Of a stretch of DNA of 8,975 nt, positions 1 to 5,746 are shown one piece after another. Source of the stretch: Chloroflexota bacterium (GTDB lineage: Bacteria; Chloroflexota; Anaerolineae; Promineifilales; Promineifilaceae); NCBI GenBank assembly GCA_020353135.1, contig CP070688.1, positions 1,212,939 through 1,221,913 of the forward strand, written 5' to 3'. Every line of letters starts with the position of its first letter. Within the stretch, counting starts at the first letter, position 1. The translations under genes and the position numbers were made by a program. The notes beneath the pieces are model-generated. The model was not told the DNA's origin, ran no database searches, and saw only the letters and a program-made list of their open reading frames with translations.

Positions 1-1
1 C

Positions 2-1330
2 GGTTCGAATGCCCGCGAGATGTTCGTCATGAACGCCAACTACTTCGGCAGCGACTTCTACTTGAATGTGTTGATCCATGAGCTGCGGCACATGATCGAA
101 GACAATTATGATCGCGGCGACGACGCCTGGGAAGGCGAAGGCGCGGCCACGCTGGCCGAGGATCTGCTGGGCTACCCAGACAACGCGGTCGGCCGGGCCA
201 ATCGTTTCCTGGCCCAACCGGATCAGCAACTGAATGCCTGGACCGATGGCGATTCCATCCCCTATTATGGCCAGGGTTATCTCTTAAACCGATATATCTA
301 CGACCGCCTGGGACCGGAACTCTATCGCCAATTTGGCGCCAGCCCGGAAACGGGCCTGGCGGCCATCGACCAGGTCGCAGCGACGAACGGTCTGGAACTA
401 ACCGGCCATGATTTGTGGCTGGATTGGTTGGCGGCCATGACCTTGATCGGACGGGACGATGTGCCCGACGATTACCGTCTGGATAAGCCGGGCCTTGCTT
501 CGCCGGCCATGGAAGACGTCGACGAATACCCAGCCGCTTTCGATGAAATGGTTCACCAATACGCGGCCGACTTCTACCGGCTAACAGGCGACGGAGAGGT
601 GATCGTCGACTTCGCCGGGAGTGAGCTTGTGCCGGCGCTGGATACCCAGCCCGTCTCCGGCCAGGCGATGTGGCTGGCCGACCGGGCCAATAACAGCCAT
701 GCGCGGCTGACCCGGACGGTCGATCTGAGCGACGTAGACGCGGCCACCCTGGAGTACAGCGTCTATCATGACATCGAAACCGGCTACGATTTCGGCTATC
801 TCTTCGTCTCGGAGGATGATGGCCAGAGCTGGCAGCCGCTGGTGGGCGAAAACATGCAGGGCGCAGAGCAGGATCCTTCCAATTCGGCTTTGGCCGAGCG
901 CTTTTACAGCGGCCGCAGCGACGAATGGCGGCGGGAGCGCATTGACCTCACGCCTTATGCCGGCCAGGAGATCTTGATTCGCTTCGCCTACCTGACCGAC
1001 ATGGTGCTGACTTTTGGCGGGCTGGCTGTGGACGATATCGCCATCCCCGAGATCGGCTTCTATGATGATGGGGAGACGGAAGCTGAGGGCTGGACGGCCG
1101 AAGGCTTCGAACGGGTGACCGGCAGCCTTCCGCAACGGTGGCAATTGCAGTTAATCACCTTCCCCGATGGCCGGCCGGCCATCGAGCGCCTGAACGTGGC
1201 CGCCGACCAGACTTTGACTCATGCACTGAGTCTGGCCGATAGTGATGGGCAGGCGATCCTGATCGTATCGGCCTGGGCGCCGTCGACGTTGCAACCGGCC
1301 GGTTATCACCTGGAAATTACAGCGCCGTAA
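2..1330 (+). CDS. Putative zinc metallopeptidase with C-terminal immune-inhibitor-A/MAM-like domain (5' partial)
   Basis: The frame is open to the left edge, so the N-terminus (including any signal peptide) lies outside the window; 442 residues are visible. Counting from the Met at position 20, a zinc-binding HELRH motif sits at residues 20-24 (nt 77-91). An EGEGAATLAEDL stretch follows at residues 38-49 and could supply the third zinc ligand, a Glu. That spacing and context resemble gluzincins, notably the M30/hyicolysin-like pattern. Residues of about 215-350 alternate strands and Gly/Asp turns, with signatures such as DFGYLFVSEDDGQSW, LTPYAGQEILIRFAY and GGLAVDDI. This is the beta-sandwich commonly found in immune inhibitor A (M6) and MAM-like proteins. 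A last beta-rich segment of about 80 residues follows. I infer a secreted or surface protease. The subfamily is uncertain, and it could be annotated as M6-like or as a hypothetical protein. It ends in TAA and has no same-strand protein-coding partner close by. Confidence 0.62.
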   Translation, partial: GSNAREMFVMNANYFGSDFYLNVLIHELRHMIEDNYDRGDDAWEGEGAATLAEDLLGYPDNAVGRANRFLAQPDQQLNAWTDGDSIPYYGQGYLLNRYIYDRLGPELYRQFGASPETGLAAIDQVAATNGLELTGHDLWLDWLAAMTLIGRDDVPDDYRLDKPGLASPAMEDVDEYPAAFDEMVHQYAADFYRLTGDGEVIVDFAGSELVPALDTQPVSGQAMWLADRANNSHARLTRTVDLSDVDAATLEYSVYHDIETGYDFGYLFVSEDDGQSWQPLVGENMQGAEQDPSNSALAERFYSGRSDEWRRERIDLTPYAGQEILIRFAYLTDMVLTFGGLAVDDIAIPEIGFYDDGETEAEGWTAEGFERVTGSLPQRWQLQLITFPDGRPAIERLNVAADQTLTHALSLADSDGQAILIVSAWAPSTLQPAGYHLEITAP

Positions 1331-1515
1331 CTCTATTCGCTTCCACCAGAATCATAACAGGTTCTGCCGCTGCCCATGATTCTCTAGCCGCCAGCGCCAA
1401 ACCGATTTCCAATTGGTTTCGCTTGCCCGCCGAACGCTACAGCACGCGGCGGCTCCGTGAGGCTCTGAAATGCGTTGCGAAGCCGGCTTGGTTGTGTTAG
1501 CATCTGCGCAAATCT
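1331..1515. other. Intergenic gap between peptidase gene and tRNA-Gln
   Basis: This 185-bp stretch holds no convincing gene. An imperfect hairpin lies at 1399-1419: arms AAACCGAT and ATTGGTTT pair over 8 bp with one G-T wobble around a 5-nt loop. It could help end the peptidase transcript, but no T-run follows it, so I do not call it a terminator. The right-hand end carries the candidate tRNA promoter listed separately. A short minus-strand open frame covers this gap and the tRNA; it is not a gene. Confidence 0.4.
1475..1503 (+). promoter_or_regulatory. Candidate sigma-70-type promoter for tRNA-Gln
   Basis: TTGCGA (1475-1480) and TAGCAT (1498-1503) are separated by 17 bp. Each matches 4 of 6 consensus bases. 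The -10 ends 12 bp before the mature tRNA 5' end, which would give a very short leader. The spacing is ideal but the hexamers are only fair, so this is inference from position. Confidence 0.35.
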
Positions 1516-1589
1516 TGGGGCGTCGCCAAGTGGACTAAGGCAGCGGACTTTGAATCCGCCATTCGGAGGTTCGAATCCTCCCGCCCCAG
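1516..1589 (+). tRNA. tRNA-Gln (anticodon TTG)
   Basis: The full cloverleaf can be folded by eye. The acceptor stem pairs TGGGGCG (1516-1522) with CGCCCCA (1582-1588), all 7 bp, with G1589 as discriminator base. The D stem is GCC/GGC. The anticodon stem is GCGGA/TCCGC around the loop CTTTGAA, giving anticodon TTG at 1550-1552, which reads CAA/CAG glutamine codons. The T arm is GGAGG-TTCGAAT-CCTCC (1565-1581). The 3' CCA is not encoded, since GTTT follows, so it must be added by the CCA-adding enzyme. The U-A first acceptor pair is the usual Gln identity element. Confidence 0.97.
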
Positions 1590-1613
1590 TTTCGTTTCGA
1601 CGATTGATTTGAT

Positions 1614-1647
1614 GAGGGCTGAGTAACGCCAAGAGGGCTCAGTCCTC
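1614..1647 (+). terminator. Hairpin between tRNA-Gln and glmU-like gene
   Basis: GAGGGCTGAG (1614-1623) pairs with CTCAGTCCTC (1638-1647) over 10 bp, with one G-T wobble and a 14-nt loop. The downstream bases (GTTCTGTCTC) are only weakly T-rich. It may attenuate or end tRNA transcription before the glmU-like gene, or act as a processing structure in a read-through transcript. The evidence does not decide between these. Confidence 0.35.
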
Positions 1648-1673
1648 GTTCTGTCTCAGGTGGGATACGGTCT

Positions 1674-2747
1674 ATGGCCGAACTGGCAGTTGTCATATTG
1701 GCCGCCGGCAAGGGGACGCGGATGCTCTCCCGGCGGCAAAAGATCCTGCACGAGGTGGGCGGGCGGCCGATGGTCAGCCACGTTCTTGAGTCCGCCCTCC
1801 AGGTGGCCGATTTGCCACCGCTGCTGGTGGTCGGGCCGGGTGAGAATGGCGTACAGGAGCTGTTCGGGGAAAGGGCTGGCTATGTACTTCAGCCGGAGCA
1901 GTTGGGCACGGGGCACGCGACGATGATGGCTGCCCCGGCTCTTGAGGGCCGCTCACGCCAGGTGCTGGTGACCTATGCCGACATGCCGCTGCTACGAGCC
2001 AATACGATGTCCGGCCTGGCCGAACGGCAGCGTACTAGCGGCGCGGCCGTCGTGATGCTGACTGTGATGGGTGAACCAGGCTCGACTTTCGGCCGGGTTG
2101 TGCGCGGCCGGGATGGCCAGGTGCTCGAGATCGTCGAGGTAGCCGAAGCGCGGCGACGACCGGAGGGCGACGCCCTTCTGGCCATTCGCGAATTGAATGC
2201 CGGCGTTTACTGTTTTGACGCCGACTGGTTGTGGCAGAATCTGGACGACCTGCCCCTGCGCCGGGCGCGCAGCGGGCAGGAATATTATCTTACCGACATG
2301 ATTGGCATAGCCGTGAGCCAGGATCGTCCGGTGGAGGCCCGGATAGTCGACGATGCCGACGAATGTTTGGGCGCCGGCACGCGGGCTGAGTTGGTCGTGG
2401 TTGAGAAGGCCTTCCGGCGCCGGGCCAATGCTCTTTGGCTTTCGGCTGGGGTCACCTTGATCGATCCCGAGACCACCCATATCGACCAGACGGCGACCAT
2501 TGGCCAGGACACAGTCATTTGGCCCAACACCTACTTACAAGGCCAGACGACCGTTGGCCAGGGTTGCGTTCTTGGTCCCAATGCCGTCATACGGGATACG
2601 ACACTGGGAGATGAGTGCCGGATCGAAGGGTCCATTGTCGAGCGCTGCGTGCTGGGCGATGGAGCGGCCGTTCCGCCGTTCAGCCACGTAGTTGACGAGC
2701 AGATAGTAGTTAAGGGGCCGGTAGATTCGGCCGGACAGGAGTCATAA
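1674..2747 (+). CDS. glmU: GlmU-like UDP-GlcNAc pyrophosphorylase/nucleotidyltransferase, short form without acetyltransferase site
   Basis: This is a 357-aa cytoplasmic sugar-phosphate nucleotidyltransferase of the GlmU type. The N-terminal Rossmann-like domain (residues about 1-230) has LAAGKGTRM (9-17), Lys23 in QKILHE, EQLGTGHA (75-82), YADMPL (101-106) with the metal-binding Asp103, IVE (153-155), LNAG (174-177) and EYYLTDMI (203-210). From about residue 265 a left-handed beta-helix begins with hexapeptide-like repeats (TVGQGCVLGPNAV, TLGDECRIEGS). It stops near residue 345, where full-length GlmU (about 450-460 aa) would go on into the acetyltransferase catalytic region. The glucosamine-1-phosphate acetyltransferase activity is therefore probably absent. 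The residue aligned with the usual metal-binding Asn (GVN) appears to be Asp229. The start is set by AGGTGGG (1658-1664), 9 nt upstream. It is followed 1 nt later by cdd, so the two are cotranscribed. The substrate could be another hexose-1-phosphate. Confidence 0.82.
   Translation: MAELAVVILAAGKGTRMLSRRQKILHEVGGRPMVSHVLESALQVADLPPLLVVGPGENGVQELFGERAGYVLQPEQLGTGHATMMAAPALEGRSRQVLVTYADMPLLRANTMSGLAERQRTSGAAVVMLTVMGEPGSTFGRVVRGRDGQVLEIVEVAEARRRPEGDALLAIRELNAGVYCFDADWLWQNLDDLPLRRARSGQEYYLTDMIGIAVSQDRPVEARIVDDADECLGAGTRAELVVVEKAFRRRANALWLSAGVTLIDPETTHIDQTATIGQDTVIWPNTYLQGQTTVGQGCVLGPNAVIRDTTLGDECRIEGSIVERCVLGDGAAVPPFSHVVDEQIVVKGPVDSAGQES
2737..2741 (+). promoter_or_regulatory. Ribosome binding site of cdd, inside the glmU 3' end
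   Basis: AGGAG lies 7 nt upstream of the GTG at 2749, overlapping the last codons of the glmU-like gene. This spacing supports GTG as the cdd start and translational coupling. The first downstream in-frame ATG would lie well inside the coding region and has no comparable site. Confidence 0.7.
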
Positions 2748-2748
2748 A

Positions 2749-3174
2749 GTGCATGACACAGAGACGACGATTGTAACTGAGGAGCAAAAACAAGCACTGT
2801 TGGAGGCCGCCTGCCAGGCTCGCGAATTGGCGCATGCGCCCTATTCGAGATTCAAGGTTGGCTCGGCCATTCTGACTGCGGACGGCCGGATGTTCACCGG
2901 CGTCAACGTCGAAAATGCCTCATATGGCCTTTCAATTTGCGCCGAGAGGACGGCCGTATTCAGTGCGGTCACGGCCGGGGCAAAGCTCATCGTGGCCGTG
3001 GCCGTATGCACCATTAACGCCGCCGCCCCTTGCGGCGCCTGCCGCCAGGTGCTGGGCGAGTTTGGCGGCGATATTCCAGTCTGGCTCACCGATCCGGCCG
3101 GCAACGTCCGCCAGACCTCGCTGCATACCTTGTTGCCGGACCATTTCAGTCCAGGCGATCTGCCTGGAGCGTAA
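2749..3174 (+). CDS. cdd: Cytidine deaminase
   Basis: The product hydrolyses cytidine and deoxycytidine to uridine and deoxyuridine plus ammonia, in pyrimidine salvage in the cytoplasm. At 141 aa it has the length of the homotetrameric zinc enzymes. The zinc/catalytic signature is complete: CAERTA at 64-69 (Cys64 ligand, Glu66 proton shuttle) and PCGACRQV at 94-101 (Cys95 and Cys98 ligands). This three-Cys pattern is that of tetrameric CDAs. NVENASYG at 53-60 is the substrate ribose-binding stretch, and APYSRFKVG at 30-38 is the usual N-terminal signature. The start is GTG, placed by AGGAG 7 nt upstream. It forms the second gene of an operon with the glmU-like gene (1-nt gap). An inverted repeat follows the stop directly. 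In many bacteria cdd sits next to era and recO; here recO lies about 2.6 kb away and era is not in the window. Confidence 0.95.
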   Translation: MHDTETTIVTEEQKQALLEAACQARELAHAPYSRFKVGSAILTADGRMFTGVNVENASYGLSICAERTAVFSAVTAGAKLIVAVAVCTINAAAPCGACRQVLGEFGGDIPVWLTDPAGNVRQTSLHTLLPDHFSPGDLPGA

Positions 3175-3176
3175 TG

Positions 3177-3201
3177 AGCCGTCAGTTGAAAGCTGACGGC
3201 T
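3177..3201. terminator. Perfect hairpin between convergent cdd and the 421-aa gene
   Basis: AGCCGTCAG (3177-3185) and CTGACGGCT (3193-3201) form 9 perfect base pairs around a 7-nt loop. The hairpin starts 2 nt after the cdd stop and ends 23 nt from the stop of the convergent gene. Its position suggests a bidirectional transcription stop or mRNA 3'-end stabiliser. No T-run follows on either strand, so a classical intrinsic terminator is not proved. The sequence also resembles short dispersed repeats rich in GCTGACGGC. Confidence 0.5.
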
Positions 3202-3224
3202 GACCGTTCGCAGTTAGCCGACAA

Positions 3225-4490
3225 CTAATGGTGCAACTTGCGAGCGGCGATAACTGACAGGCCGTTCTCCGTCAGTGCCCAGGCGGTCCGATTCAATGCC
3301 TCGATCTTGTCCTGGAAGTTTAGGGCCAGGTCGTTCCAGTCGCACGACTCCTGGATTTCGGCCTTGTCGCGGAAGTAGTCCAGAATGTCCGACGGATGTT
3401 CCCTGGCCTGGTCAATCTCTGGGTCGCCGCCTTCGTGCTTGGCCGAGATATTGGCCACATGATCGGCCAGTTCAACCAGCTCGGCCCGGCGATTATAGGG
3501 CTGGCGGACGATACTCTTCCAGGTTTCAGTGATGTGGTGCTCGAAACGGACCACGTCTTCGAAACCGAGAGCCCTTCGAAACTGAGCCGTTATCTCCATC
3601 GACTCATTGTCAACCGAATTGCTCCAGTTAAAGCCGATCAAGGGTGAGGTGCCATCATCGCGAGCGAATAGCTTGGCGCCGATCAGCGTCCACAGGGCGG
3701 CATATGGATTGTCGTTGCCCATGAAGACCGAGATCTTGAATTCGTTGTCGACGCCCAGCCGGTGCAGCAGGTAGCCGAGCAGCACGGTGCCGGGATTGAT
3801 ATTCAAGACCTGGCGCACGCCGTAATTGGTATAGTAGTACAGATATTCATCCAACCACTTCAAGGCGTGCCGGTTGGGTTGGCCCACGCCGCCGAAGTAG
3901 CCGGTGATGGTTTCCGGGCCGCCGAGATGGACGTTGGAGCCGTCGGTCCCCTTGGTGTCCAGAGTCTCCACGTAGCTGGCGCCGATAATCTGCATGGCGG
4001 CCGCAAAGGCGGGCAGATCGCCGTCCTCTTCCTGCTCCTTCATTTTGCGTACCCGGATGAAACGGCCAGGCATCAGCGAGCCCTGGTCAATGGCTCGCCG
4101 GGCAGCGTCGATCACCCAGGGAAAGTATTGGCAGGCGCTGACCTCCAGGGTGACGGCGTAATCGTCGGCGAAAACCGTTGTCTCGGCCGCCACACCCAAT
4201 ACCTTGCGCCGGTAATCGGCCTCGCTGATGAAAGCCTTGCGGTCTCGTTGTTCGGCCAGCCAGGCCAGATCGGCCGCATAGTCGGGCCGGGTGGCGTCCA
4301 CGCGTTCGAGCAAGGTCGGTAGGTGCCTGGCCTCGGCCGCTTTCTGGTTAATTTCCTCTGGCGTACCGTAGCGGGCGACGACCTCGAGGAAGTCGTCGAT
4401 CACCTCCATATCGGGATCCAGCAGGATGGCATTGATAGCTTGCAAACGATCAGAAGAGATCTCCAGTCGCTGGCGCAGATTATCTGTCAT
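3225..4490 (-). CDS. Conserved-looking soluble protein of unknown function, possible alpha/beta enzyme, downstream of panB
   Basis: I do not recognise this 421-aa protein. It has no signal peptide or membrane segment and looks cytoplasmic. The first 100 residues are charged and helical (DRLQAIN, EEINQKAAEARHLP). From about residue 105 hydrophobic strands alternate with helices. Two stretches look like active-site loops: a Gly-rich one at 181-203 (GTDGSNVHLGGPETITGYFGG) preceded by YVETLDTK, and NINPGT (230-235) with FMGNDNPYAALW (256-267) and GFNWSNSVDNESM (286-298). His318 and His319 stand in FEHHITETW. The strand-loop pattern fits a barrel-type enzyme, but this is inference. The start is supported by AGGAG (4497-4501), 6 nt upstream of ATG. 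It lies 109 nt downstream of panB on the same strand, so shared transcription is possible, though repeat-like sequence fills the gap. A link to pantothenate/CoA metabolism is conjecture from position only. Confidence 0.85.
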   Translation of the reverse strand: MTDNLRQRLEISSDRLQAINAILLDPDMEVIDDFLEVVARYGTPEEINQKAAEARHLPTLLERVDATRPDYAADLAWLAEQRDRKAFISEADYRRKVLGVAAETTVFADDYAVTLEVSACQYFPWVIDAARRAIDQGSLMPGRFIRVRKMKEQEEDGDLPAFAAAMQIIGASYVETLDTKGTDGSNVHLGGPETITGYFGGVGQPNRHALKWLDEYLYYYTNYGVRQVLNINPGTVLLGYLLHRLGVDNEFKISVFMGNDNPYAALWTLIGAKLFARDDGTSPLIGFNWSNSVDNESMEITAQFRRALGFEDVVRFEHHITETWKSIVRQPYNRRAELVELADHVANISAKHEGGDPEIDQAREHPSDILDYFRDKAEIQESCDWNDLALNFQDKIEALNRTAWALTENGLSVIAARKLHH

Positions 4491-4520
4491 TGTGCTCTCC
4501 TTGGTATGGGACGTGGATAT

Positions 4521-4588
4521 ACACAGAATTCACCGATTAAGAAGATTCTGGCGCTTCGATACTGGGAAGCAGATTTGCAGGATCTTCC
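4521..4588. repeat. Dispersed-repeat-like tract between panB and the 421-aa gene
   Basis: The gap contains ACAGAATTCACCGATTAA (within 4521-4540), GAAGATTCTG (4541-4550) and AGATTTGCAGGATCTTCC (4571-4588). These are imperfect variants of a GGATTCACAGGATTAA-type word. A closer copy, ACAGGATTCACAGGATCAAC, occurs at 5481-5500 upstream of panB in the same orientation. Such GGATT/AGGAT tracts are known as dispersed intergenic repeats in several bacteria. Assignment here is by eye. Confidence 0.4.
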
Positions 4589-4599
4589 GGATAAATGAT

Positions 4600-5454
4600 C
4601 TATTCGTGGGGTCGAAGTAGCTCCGCGAACTCGTCGTCCTTCATGCCGAAATAGTGTTCAGGTTCCGGGAACTGTTCGTTCTTCACCTCGGCGACATACT
4701 GCTTTAGCCCGTTGACGATGACTTCGCCGGCGTTGCCGTAGACCTTGGCCATGCGCGGCTTGAACTTGGGATAAAGGCCGAACATGTCGTGGTAGATGAG
4801 CAGTTGCCCGTGGGCCATCGGGCCGGAGCCGAGGCTGATGATGATGCAATTCTCGGCCCGCTCGGTGATGAGTTGGCACACGCGATCCGGCACCAGTTCT
4901 AACAAGATGGCGAAGGCGCCGGCCTCTTCCAGGGCCTTGGCGTCGTCCATGATTTTCTTGGCCTGGAGGGCGCCCTTGCCTTGCAGGCGGAAGCCGCCCA
5001 ACGAGCTGACGCTCTGGGGCGTCAAGCCCAGGTGACCCATTGCCGGAATGCCGGCAGCGGTGATGCCGGCGACCCGGTCGGCCATTTCGGCGCCGCCCTC
5101 CAGCTTGATGGCGTCGGTATGGGCTTCGGCCATGAAGCGGCCGGCGTTGCGAATCGCCTCCTCGACGCTTACCTGGTAGCTCATATAGGGCATATCGCCG
5201 ATGAGCCAGGCATTGGGCGTGCCCCGGCGAACGGCTTGCGTGTGGCGGATCATATCGTCCATGGTCACGGGCAGCGTGCCGTCATAGCCGAGCATGGTCA
5301 TACCCAGGCTATCGCCGACCAGGACCATCTCCACGCCGGCCGACTCTTGGAAAGTGGCCGTCGGGTAGTCATAGCAGGTTAACATGGTAATCGGCTCGCC
5401 ATCGGCGACCTTCTTGAACAGGTAAGGCAGCGAAACTTTCTTGCGTTCTGACAT
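4600..5454 (-). CDS. panB: 3-methyl-2-oxobutanoate hydroxymethyltransferase (ketopantoate hydroxymethyltransferase)
   Basis: PanB transfers the one-carbon unit of 5,10-methylenetetrahydrofolate to alpha-ketoisovalerate, giving ketopantoate. This is the first committed step of pantothenate and CoA synthesis, in the cytoplasm. The 284-aa length is near the family norm (about 260-290) and it is a TIM barrel. Metal and substrate residues are all present: VGDSLGM (Asp48), IGDMPYMSY (Asp87) and IKLEGG (Lys117, Glu119). GHLGLTPQS follows at 140-148. The catalytic Glu is Glu186 in LLELVP. The later loop reads IISLGSGPMAHGQ where many relatives have IGIGAG, a conservative change. The start is set by GGAGG (5461-5465 on the plus strand as CCTCC), 6 nt upstream of ATG. 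panC and panD are not in the window. The gene diverges from recO across a gap holding repeat and pseudogene sequence. Confidence 0.96.
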   Translation of the reverse strand: MSERKKVSLPYLFKKVADGEPITMLTCYDYPTATFQESAGVEMVLVGDSLGMTMLGYDGTLPVTMDDMIRHTQAVRRGTPNAWLIGDMPYMSYQVSVEEAIRNAGRFMAEAHTDAIKLEGGAEMADRVAGITAAGIPAMGHLGLTPQSVSSLGGFRLQGKGALQAKKIMDDAKALEEAGAFAILLELVPDRVCQLITERAENCIIISLGSGPMAHGQLLIYHDMFGLYPKFKPRMAKVYGNAGEVIVNGLKQYVAEVKNEQFPEPEHYFGMKDDEFAELLRPHE

Positions 5455-5480
5455 TCTTTTCCTCCGGTTTGGAAACTCGG

Positions 5481-5500
5481 ACAGGATTCACAGGATCAAC
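5481..5500. repeat. GGATTCACAGGAT-type repeat upstream of panB
   Basis: ACAGGATTCACAGGATCAAC contains two CAGGAT words 10 bp apart. It resembles the tract at 4521-4540 in the panB downstream gap and lies 27 bp before the panB start, inside its probable leader. It is likely a member of a dispersed intergenic repeat family. Confidence 0.4.
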
Positions 5501-5568
5501 TTGATGAGGACCAAAATGGTAACAGACTCTCCATATCTCTTGCCGGTGATGAAGGTCTTGCCATACTG

Positions 5569-5674
5569 AGCGTATAGGCGATGCCTGACTATAATCATCG
5601 CCAAGTATCATTCGATCGTGAATCTCCCAGTATCCGTACATTAGACCAGATGGACGGCCGGCCACAAGTGACAA
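5569..5674 (-). pseudogene. Decayed RelE/ParE-family toxin fragment
   Basis: Read on the minus strand, one frame gives GRPSGL (about 5659-5642) and then YWEIHDRMI (5632-5606). Skipping a single base at 5605 moves into the next frame, which gives LAMIIVRHRLYAQ (5604 to about 5566). Together these resemble the C-terminal half of RelE/ParE toxins (PF05016 type): a G-x-P-x-GL segment, a YEIHD strand, a hydrophobic strand, then (V/I)xHRxxxY. Residues normally found between GL and YEIHD (the RIRVGDYRVI part) are shortened. The copy is therefore frameshifted, internally deleted and lacks an N-terminal half. No antitoxin is visible beside it. The match is from memory of the family pattern, not an alignment. 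Confidence 0.45.
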
Positions 5675-5710
5675 ACGTCCTGATTGGTCGGTGACAAATG
5701 GATATTTGCC

Positions 5711-5740
5711 GAGTGCAGTACACTAGAGTGCGGTACAATA
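5711..5740 (+). repeat. 15-bp tandem repeat carrying duplicated -10-like boxes before recO
   Basis: GAGTGCAGTACACTA (5711-5725) is followed at once by GAGTGCGGTACAATA (5726-5740), 13 of 15 bases identical. Each unit contains a -10-like hexamer (TACACT, then TACAAT), and the next bases (GAGGCG) begin like a third unit before the recO ATG. Confidence 0.75.
5734..5739 (+). promoter_or_regulatory. -10 box of a probable leaderless recO promoter
   Basis: TACAAT matches TATAAT at 5 of 6 positions and ends 7 nt before the ATG at 5747. Transcription would therefore begin at or next to the start codon. The only ribosome-site-like bases (GAGG, 5741-5744) are 2 nt from the ATG, too close for normal use. 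No good -35 hexamer is present at 16-18 bp. This TANNNT-near-ATG layout is typical of leaderless genes in some deep-branching bacteria. Confidence 0.5.
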
Positions 5741-5746
5741 GAGGCG

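Noticed and set aside
581..1144. Minus-strand open frame of 187 codons inside the peptidase gene
   Set aside because: It lies fully antisense to a gene with clear domain signatures, has no recognisable motif, and such shadows are common in GC-rich sequence.
1384..1632. Minus-strand open frame of 82 codons over the tRNA
   Set aside because: It is antisense to a complete tRNA-Gln; its GGFEPPNGG stretch is the well-known spurious translation of the tRNA T arm.
1992..2480. Minus-strand open frame of 162 codons inside the glmU-like gene
   Set aside because: Antisense shadow of a well-supported gene; its translation shows no domain pattern.
2690..2760. Recent frameshift truncating glmU
   Set aside because: The cdd ribosome site and start lie right at the glmU stop, leaving no room for, and no trace of, the missing acetyltransferase half.
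3762..4322. Plus-strand open frame of 186 codons across the 421-aa gene
   Set aside because: Composition is that of an antisense frame (Gly/Ala/Val/His-rich, no motif); the minus-strand gene has a good ribosome site and enzyme-like sequence.
5684..5746. Extended recO N-terminus from a TTG at 5684
   Set aside because: The 21 extra residues do not fit the RecO N-terminus, no ribosome site precedes the TTG, and the segment overlaps the -10 box and tandem repeat.
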